Shown here piece after piece: positions 59,001 through 64,000 of a DNA stretch of 64,000 bases. The position numbers and the translations under genes are program-made. The DNA is from Siphonodentalium dalli (lineage: Eukaryota; Mollusca; Scaphopoda; Gadilida; Siphonodentaliidae). The notes below the pieces were generated by a model, which did not search any database, was not told the DNA's origin, and saw only the letters and a list, made by a program, of their open reading frames with translations. Location of the stretch: contig CP136064.1 of NCBI GenBank assembly GCA_032622095.1, forward strand, positions 129,505,605 to 129,569,604, read 5' to 3'. Position 1 is the stretch's first letter. Each line of letters starts with the position of its first letter.

Positions 59001-59330
59001 GTTTAATCTTGGCACTGATATTTAGTAACCTGGGAACCTGTGCACCTGCGATTATGACGTCTGTCCGACATTTTTTGTGTGGAGTTATTCCCCTTTTTCA
59101 ACTTAGAATTTTTTTCGCAACATACATAATTTTGTCCAAGGTTTTATTCCTACATTTTTCGGTCAATAGGTTTAAGATTTATATAGGGTTATGGTTGTAC
59201 ACCTGCAATGGGAACCGTTATTTTATTATTTTAACTAAATGTTTACTGACATGTGAAACATCTTGGTATTTTAAAAACAGGGGGGTATCCGTAGTCCTAT
59301 TGGGACAGTCACACCTCTAGTTGGATTTGA

Positions 59331-59832
59331 ACTGAAGATTTGCAGCGATTTTTATGTTAAAAAATTAAATAAATATAAAAAAAATATATATATATATTAT
59401 TTGTGTTAAATAATATATATATATATATTTTTTTAGTTTAGATTGAACTTCTTGCTCAATTTAAATTTTATTTTTTAAAGAGTACTATATAGAGCATTTG
59501 GAAAAGGGCTACCTTCAATTTATCATGTCAGGGGCTGCAGGGGGTCCCAGACAGGAGGCAACAAACAATTTATTTTGAGGGCTACTTACTGTTTTTTTTT
59601 ATATATTTCTTGAGAGGTATACTGACCACCATGGTATGGACTGTGTTCATTCATCTCAGTTTAGGGGTCCTAGAGTATTCCAATGTTATTATATCCCTAC
59701 CGATGTCAAAGTGACACTACTGGTGCAAAATTGGCACTCGGACCCATAAATTCCAATAATTTCTGAGATTTGCTATCGCCGAGGGATGGGTTAAACATCT
59801 GCCAATCATGGTCGGCCTCTCCTTTTTTTTTT
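59331..59832. other. non-coding DNA with an AT palindrome and the third tail block
   Basis: 59376-59432 is a palindromic AT repeat (AAAAAAATATATATATATAT and its complement around TATTTGTGTTAAATA). 59773-59820 is the third CTATCGCC tail block (GAGGGATGGGTTAAACATCT) with a mutated hairpin (GCCAATCATGGTCGGC), followed by a T-run that touches the next AGCTCACC head. Confidence 0.65.
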
Positions 59833-60370
59833 AGCTCACCTGAGACGAAGTCTCCAGTGGAGCTATAGTCATCACTCGTCTGTCCATCCATCGTCCGTCC
59901 ATCCGTAGTCCGTCAACGATTCTTTGAACATCATCTCCTCTGGAACCGTAAGACCGAATTGGTTCATATATGGTGTGGATGTTCCCTAGGTGACTCTCAT
60001 TCAGATTTGTTCAAATGAGGTGACTGGGTCAAATAGTTGCGAAACCAGGGCCATAAATCTATTCCTCCATAGTAATTCTTACAACAACTTCTTGTCCAGA
60101 ACCATTGGGTCGATTTAGCTAATATTTGGTATGGAGGTTCCTTGGGTGACTGGTGTTCAGATTTGTTCAAATGAGGTCACCCGGTCAATTAGTTGAGAAA
60201 CCAGGGCCATAACTCATAGTAATTCTTAGATTGACTTTAAAAAAAATATTGGGCCGATTTAGCTTATATTTGGTACGTAGGGACCTTGGGTGACTGGGGT
60301 TCAGATTTGTTCAAATGGGGTCACTGGGTCAAATAGGGGCAGAACCAGGGACATAACTCTAAAAAAATTA
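59833..60370 (+). repeat. AGCTCACC hairpin-headed repeat, copy 6
   Basis: The head hairpin is 59833-59864, directly after ten T. CATCGTCCGTCCATCCG follows. Three body units of about 130 bp contain ATTTAGCTTATATTTGGT and CAGATTTGTTCAAATG. The 3' end is not recognised. Confidence 0.8.
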
Positions 60371-60803
60371 ATTACATTTTTGCATTTTGACCTTTGATTT
60401 TTTATTTAGACACATCACAGCTACCCCACACCACCCTCCCCCACCCACCTCCTGTCCCTGCCACACCACGCTGTACCATACCATATTATCGCTGCCTAGT
60501 TCACCCCATTAAAATGCTTGTTTTGATCACAGCTGTAGGAGTAACACAAAGCTGTTTGTGCAGTCGTTAAAACCTAATTATCTAAATGTCAACACCTCTC
60601 CAAGACATACTGGTAGCTGATAGTGGTTTCATGAATGGAATTTAATCCCAGAGGATGCACTGGCTTTCAAGGTCATGGGAATTTTGTTAAGCCAATGTAG
60701 TCAGGCATTCAAATAAATCATATATGTCATATTCTCACAGGGATGTTCCCACAGTGTTGGGGGGAGGGTGATTGACAGATTTGTTCAATGAAATGTAATT
60801 TTT
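60371..60803. other. non-coding DNA
   Basis: Contains CACCCTCCCCCACCCACC low complexity and, near 60650-60700, a stretch (GCACTGGCTTTCAAGGTCA) shared with 34470-34500. No gene is seen. Confidence 0.5.
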
Positions 60804-61785
60804 AAGCTCACCTGAGACGAAGCTATAGTCATCACTTCTCATCTGTCACCTGTTCATCTGTCTGTCTGTCCATCCATCTGTCAACAATTCTTTGAACATC
60901 TTCTCTAGATCATAAGACTGAATGGGTTCATATTTGGTGTGGATGTTCCCTAGGTGACTCACATTCATATTTGTTCAAATGAGGTCACCTTGTCAAATAG
61001 GGGCCAAGCAAAGGACAGTTTTCCTCTTAATATGCTTCCTTCACACGGACCATCAGGTTTATTTTACTGATATTTAGTATGAAGGGTTCTTTGGTGTCTG
61101 GGATTAAAATTTATTCAGATGGGATCACCAGGTTAAATAGGGTGGGACCAGGGACATACTGTATGTCTCTATAGTAATACTTAAAATGTCTTCTCAAGAG
61201 AGGTTGGACTATTTAGCTTACATATAGTATGGAGGATCCTTTAGTGACTGAGATTCAGATTTGTTAACATGAGGTCAACCTGTTAAGAAATGACGGGGCT
61301 ATTGGGACTTAAGACTTTTGTGTCTAATAAAATTATTAAAATACAAAATTCATTAAAAAATCTACCTTGGAACTACCTGACTGATTAATCTGACATACAT
61401 ATATAGTGTTTTTGGGTCCATGGATAATTGGGCTTTAAACATGTCCAAATGGTTTTATAAAAAGGTGCTTGTGAGATTGGAAATTTCCAACAATTGAGAA
61501 AGTTTGAGATGTCGGTTGTGAAATTCCAACCTAAGACTTGGAAGTCCGGAGCCCGGTCGGGAGGGGACATGTTGAGCTGGAGGAGGAGGGGGGGTGTGAT
61601 CAGTAGTGTACAGTTGGTAATTTAAAGGTAGATATTCACTGATCTACATACATGAAGCCTCTCTAGCCACATATCCTGTTTAGATCTAATTCTTTTAAAG
61701 TGATTATGAAAAGTTCTGACTATTGTGGTCTCCAGAGTCCCAGTCTGGTGAGCGACCCCACAGTCTTTGACTGTCTTGTTTGAGA
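60804..61785 (+). repeat. AGCTCACC repeat, copy 7, damaged head
   Basis: It begins AAGCTCACCTGAGACGAAG but the 3' half of the hairpin is deleted (next bases CTATAGTCATCAC). It ends with CAGTCTTTGACTGTCTTGTT near 61780. Compared with copy 5 it lacks about 1.4 kb of the middle. Confidence 0.8.
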
Positions 61786-62050
61786 TATTGCAGCATGATC
61801 AAATAATACTACTAGTAAATCTAAGAAAAAACTACTTTTTTAAATGCAAGGTTGCGAGGCCCATATATTAATTTCTAGAAGCCAAATGATGAATGTTTTG
61901 TTGAAAACTATTAATTCCGAGGTTTACACACAAAAAAATATATACACACTTGTAATATATCCAAGTTAAATTTTTTGTCGATAAGAGAATCGCCCAGCAG
62001 TGTTTGTTTGCTACTATAAATATTTTTAATTATGGTTTGTCTAATTTCAG
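61786..62050. other. putative intron end with strong acceptor
   Basis: AT-rich sequence ending TTATGGTTTGTCTAATTTCAG at 62050. It is followed by the exon holding the long frame. Confidence 0.6.
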
Positions 62051-62052
62051 GT

Positions 62053-62079
62053 ATGGTTGCCATGTCAACATTTGAGTAA
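62053..62079 (+). CDS. short upstream ORF overlapping the main start (TAATG)
   Basis: ATG at 62053 reads MVAMSTFE and stops with TAA at 62077-62079. The last A of that stop is the A of the main ATG (TAATG). This arrangement allows termination-reinitiation or could repress the main frame. Whether the mRNA includes 62053 depends on the acceptor at 62050 being used. Confidence 0.4.
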   Translation: MVAMSTFE

Positions 62080-64000
62080 TGAACTCATCATATGACTCAA
62101 ATGGATCAGACAATCTGATTATTGATGACATAGAGAGGGACAACGACAACATCAAAATAGATTCAGATCTCAATGAGAGTTCTGGTGATGAGTCAGATGC
62201 CAATTCTGTGAGTCTGGGGTCAGACAATGATGACCCATTCTTCACACTCAATGAATTTGTCGTTGTTGATGAGTGCGGAGGGAATGATAATGCTGAAGAA
62301 GAAGATAGCGCATCGCAAGGAGATTTACAGAAGAGTGATACTCCTACTCCCAATAGCTTGACGCCTAGTTCATCAGAATTTTGCATACTTGATGACCTCA
62401 AGATCAGTGACAGCATTGAGAGTTCTACACATGTTCAAGCAAAACAAGAAAATGTTCAATGCAATGCTAGTCCAAACTTGCCGACTGTTGCGGTGGATAC
62501 AAAGCATGATAATGGAGGTCATAATCGATTAGATGACAGTGAATTTACTGACTCGCAGAAAAATCAAGGTGATGTGTATCTTGAAGAGAGTTATAAAAAA
62601 TCATTAAAACAGCCGTTATGCGACAATCTATTCGAAGCTCTCACTAAAAATACACAGATAGCTTCAGATAGTGTGATCCCAACGACTTCAGCAAAAAGGA
62701 AACTTACAGCTGATGACTCTGCACCTACCCGCCCCAAAGATGCCACGAGAAGAAAGAGCTCAGATTCAAATCGAACAAATGTTTTTGAAATGTTTCAGAA
62801 ATTTCCAGTTAGTGATGCTGATGAGTTAAAGCAATGCCAGAACCTTATTGGAAAAATCAGTACTTCATCGTTGCGAGGTACCTCCTCTGGTTCGCGGTCA
62901 CAGTCTCCATTTAGCACCTTCAGCTCAAGATCAACATCTCCGAAGAATGTGTTTGATATCTTCAAAGAGATCCCTGGTGGAATAGGTTCCCCGGTGATAA
63001 AGACGGAACCTACTGACGTGGAGGATCTTCCATTTGATGCAAGTAACCTGGGAATAAATTCTCAGTCTGAGGACCATGTCACGCAAGTAGGGAAGAGTCA
63101 CGTTCACAGTGCAAAAGAAACACCTGGGAAGAATCTGTTTGAGATATTTAGAAATCTTCAAACTACTCCCGACAATGAGAGTTCTGATTCAGAAGGAACA
63201 CCAGTTATCGAGCTGAATTTTGATGAAAGTGGTGACTATGAGACTGAGTTTGTTCTTGTTACATCACCAAAGAGCTCTTTTTTGGATAAGTCAACTTGCG
63301 ACAATCCTAAAGATGATGACGATGAAGTTGAGCAGTTAAATTTGACTGGGAAGCCTGCAGATGTTCGTGTCTTGGATGAGAAGATTCTTTGTTCGACACC
63401 TGTCACCGGTTGTCTGAACAATATCAGTGCAAGCTATTCTTATGTTTCTGATGTGGAGGAGAATGATGAGGGAAATAGCGTGGACTCTGATGTTTCCAAA
63501 TACTACTCCGCAGATTCACAGAAACACAATGACACTTCCCAAACTGAGATTGTTACAAACAATACTTCAATTGAAAGTCAATATTCAGATATATCAGATG
63601 ACAATAATGACACAGGTAAAGACTTGAAGGGAGATAATTCAAGATTATCAACAAGTCAAGCCGAATATTCTGACATATCTGATACAGAAGTTACTGATGA
63701 TAGAAGAGAGGTTTCCAGTCATCAGCTCATCCCAAGTAATTCTGGTTTACTGCAGAATACGGAAACAGCCTTCGCTCACAAGGAGGGGATGACAACTACA
63801 AGCCATGATCAGAAGAACGGGCAATTGGATGATAAAACTCTTATAGCCGATTCCAAGCCTTTTGTGACTGATTGTGTTTCAAATGAGGTTCTTAAGGGAG
63901 ATATTATTCGAGACATTTCTGATGGTGCTTTGAATTTAATAGACATACCTGCTGTCGCCAATCAAGCTGAAGTTAACTCGGTAGTCAAGCAGAAACCATC
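62079..64000 (+). CDS. large acidic Ser/Asp-rich host protein, N-terminal 640 residues, runs off the window
   Basis: From ATG 62079 the frame is open for 640 codons to the edge and no stop is reached. I choose this start because all three frames have stops within about 45 bases after the acceptor, and G at -3 is acceptable. The protein is rich in Ser, Asp, Asn and Glu and is probably disordered. A basic bipartite cluster (KRKLTADDSAPTRPKDATRR, about residues 206-226) suggests the nucleus. One motif recurs: NLFEAL (183), NVFEMF (234), NVFDIF (290) and NLFEIF (352), the last two preceded by Lys. YSDISD occurs at 502 and 530. VIKTEP (306) fits a SUMO-acceptor site. LIIDD, FVVVDE, FCILDD, VIELNFDE and FVLV are short hydrophobic-acidic motifs like SUMO- or LC3-interaction motifs. 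Composition and codon pattern differ from the mobile elements. I cannot name the family. Confidence 0.85.
   Translation, partial: MNSSYDSNGSDNLIIDDIERDNDNIKIDSDLNESSGDESDANSVSLGSDNDDPFFTLNEFVVVDECGGNDNAEEEDSASQGDLQKSDTPTPNSLTPSSSEFCILDDLKISDSIESSTHVQAKQENVQCNASPNLPTVAVDTKHDNGGHNRLDDSEFTDSQKNQGDVYLEESYKKSLKQPLCDNLFEALTKNTQIASDSVIPTTSAKRKLTADDSAPTRPKDATRRKSSDSNRTNVFEMFQKFPVSDADELKQCQNLIGKISTSSLRGTSSGSRSQSPFSTFSSRSTSPKNVFDIFKEIPGGIGSPVIKTEPTDVEDLPFDASNLGINSQSEDHVTQVGKSHVHSAKETPGKNLFEIFRNLQTTPDNESSDSEGTPVIELNFDESGDYETEFVLVTSPKSSFLDKSTCDNPKDDDDEVEQLNLTGKPADVRVLDEKILCSTPVTGCLNNISASYSYVSDVEENDEGNSVDSDVSKYYSADSQKHNDTSQTEIVTNNTSIESQYSDISDDNNDTGKDLKGDNSRLSTSQAEYSDISDTEVTDDRREVSSHQLIPSNSGLLQNTETAFAHKEGMTTTSHDQKNGQLDDKTLIADSKPFVTDCVSNEVLKGDIIRDISDGALNLIDIPAVANQAEVNSVVKQKP

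Larger units (their letters stand above)
56645..59005 (+). repeat. AGCTCACC hairpin-headed element, copy 5, about 2.36 kb
   Basis: The head hairpin is 56647-56678 with perfect GAGAC/GTCTC pairing around GAA. CGTCCGTCCGTCC follows. Body units have CAGATTTGTTCAAATGAGG and GCCAGGGCCATAACTC. The 3' part (GGAAATTTCCAACAATTGAG, AGAGTCCCAGTC) ends at CAGTCATTGACTGTCTTGTT. It sits cleanly inside the CCCCCCGC repeat, so both its ends are defined. It carries a MITE at 57460-57776. Confidence 0.75.
56176..59330 (+). repeat. CCCCCCGC hairpin-headed repeat, split by an AGCTCACC element
   Basis: 56176-56207 forms TATACCCCCC paired with GGGGGGTATA, inner CAAC/GTT pairing and a GAA loop. GTCCGTCCGTCGTCCGTCCG follows. 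Body units contain GAACCTGTGCACCTGCGATT, ATGACGTCTGTCCGACATTT and GGTGGAGTTATCCCCC. The body breaks at about 56644 (CGGTCAATGTTTT) and resumes at about 59006 (CTTGGCACTGATATTTAG). It ends with AGGGGGGTATCCGTAGTCC near 59300. Confidence 0.75.

Noticed and set aside
59376..59432. AT-rich palindrome
   Set aside because: Explained as an (AT)n microsatellite with flanking A and T runs.
62030..62416. 128-codon minus-strand frame at the host exon
   Set aside because: Antisense of the Ser/Asp-rich coding sequence. It lacks splice or motif support.

Overview
The window looks like eukaryotic, intron- and repeat-dominated DNA, most probably from a lophotrochozoan and specifically a mollusc. This is inferred from the dispersed repeats that open with AGCTCACCTGAG or CCCCCCGCAACGAAG and carry CGTCCGTCCG tracts, which I know as very common in mollusc genomes. 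It also follows from consensus GT-AG splice sites, the absence of bacterial gene organisation, and nested Ty3/gypsy, DIRS, Tc1 and LINE elements. There is one convincing host gene. Its large exon starts at an acceptor at 62050, and the reading frame from ATG 62079 runs open for 640 codons off the right edge. It encodes an acidic, Ser/Asp-rich, probably nuclear protein. Three small candidate upstream exons (2934-3002, 39917-40009, 55575-55641) have strong splice sites and compatible phases. They would make most of the window intron.

Layout. 1-4390: quiet AT-rich DNA with one candidate exon. 4395-9657: a duplicated, dead DIRS-type tyrosine-recombinase retrotransposon fragment, an element with 19-bp perfect terminal inverted repeats (4775-5745), and a Tc1/mariner DD34E transposon (7035-8011) with an internal stop. 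8230-10740: degenerate ~160-bp tandem repeats. 12946-22182: a complete Ty3/gypsy element on the minus strand, with two ~0.8-kb LTRs, CATA target duplication, PBS- and PPT-like sites, gag with zinc knuckles, a -1 slippery heptamer at the gag stop, PR-RT-RH-INT and two extra small ORFs downstream of pol. Several frame breaks and a 0.69-kb CCGAAT-rich insertion in the integrase show it is dead. 23510-26090: a dead LINE. 28538-28934: a 16-bp motif repeat. 30773-34110: hairpin-headed repeats. 35214-39560: three almost identical 1414-bp tandem units. 40330-45978: a 5.6-kb fold-back element with TA flanks, whose arms carry mirrored remnants of one gene and whose centre is a 42-bp minisatellite holding a MITE. 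46168-49672: nested hairpin-headed repeats. 51185-54960: an 84/77-bp minisatellite. 56176-61785: more nested hairpin-headed repeats. 62051-64000: the host exon.

The most interesting system-level pattern is that at least five otherwise distinct repeat families begin with a short hairpin with a 3-nt loop (longer in one copy). In the AGCTCACC, ATGTTTACC and CCCCCCGC families this lies 20-40 nt upstream of a CGTCCGTCCG-type tract. The AGCTCACC and ATGTTTACC heads usually start right after a T-run, and compensatory changes in their stems suggest the hairpin is selected. The architecture resembles non-autonomous rolling-circle (Helentron/HINE or pearl-like) elements, but no rolling-circle protein is visible here.
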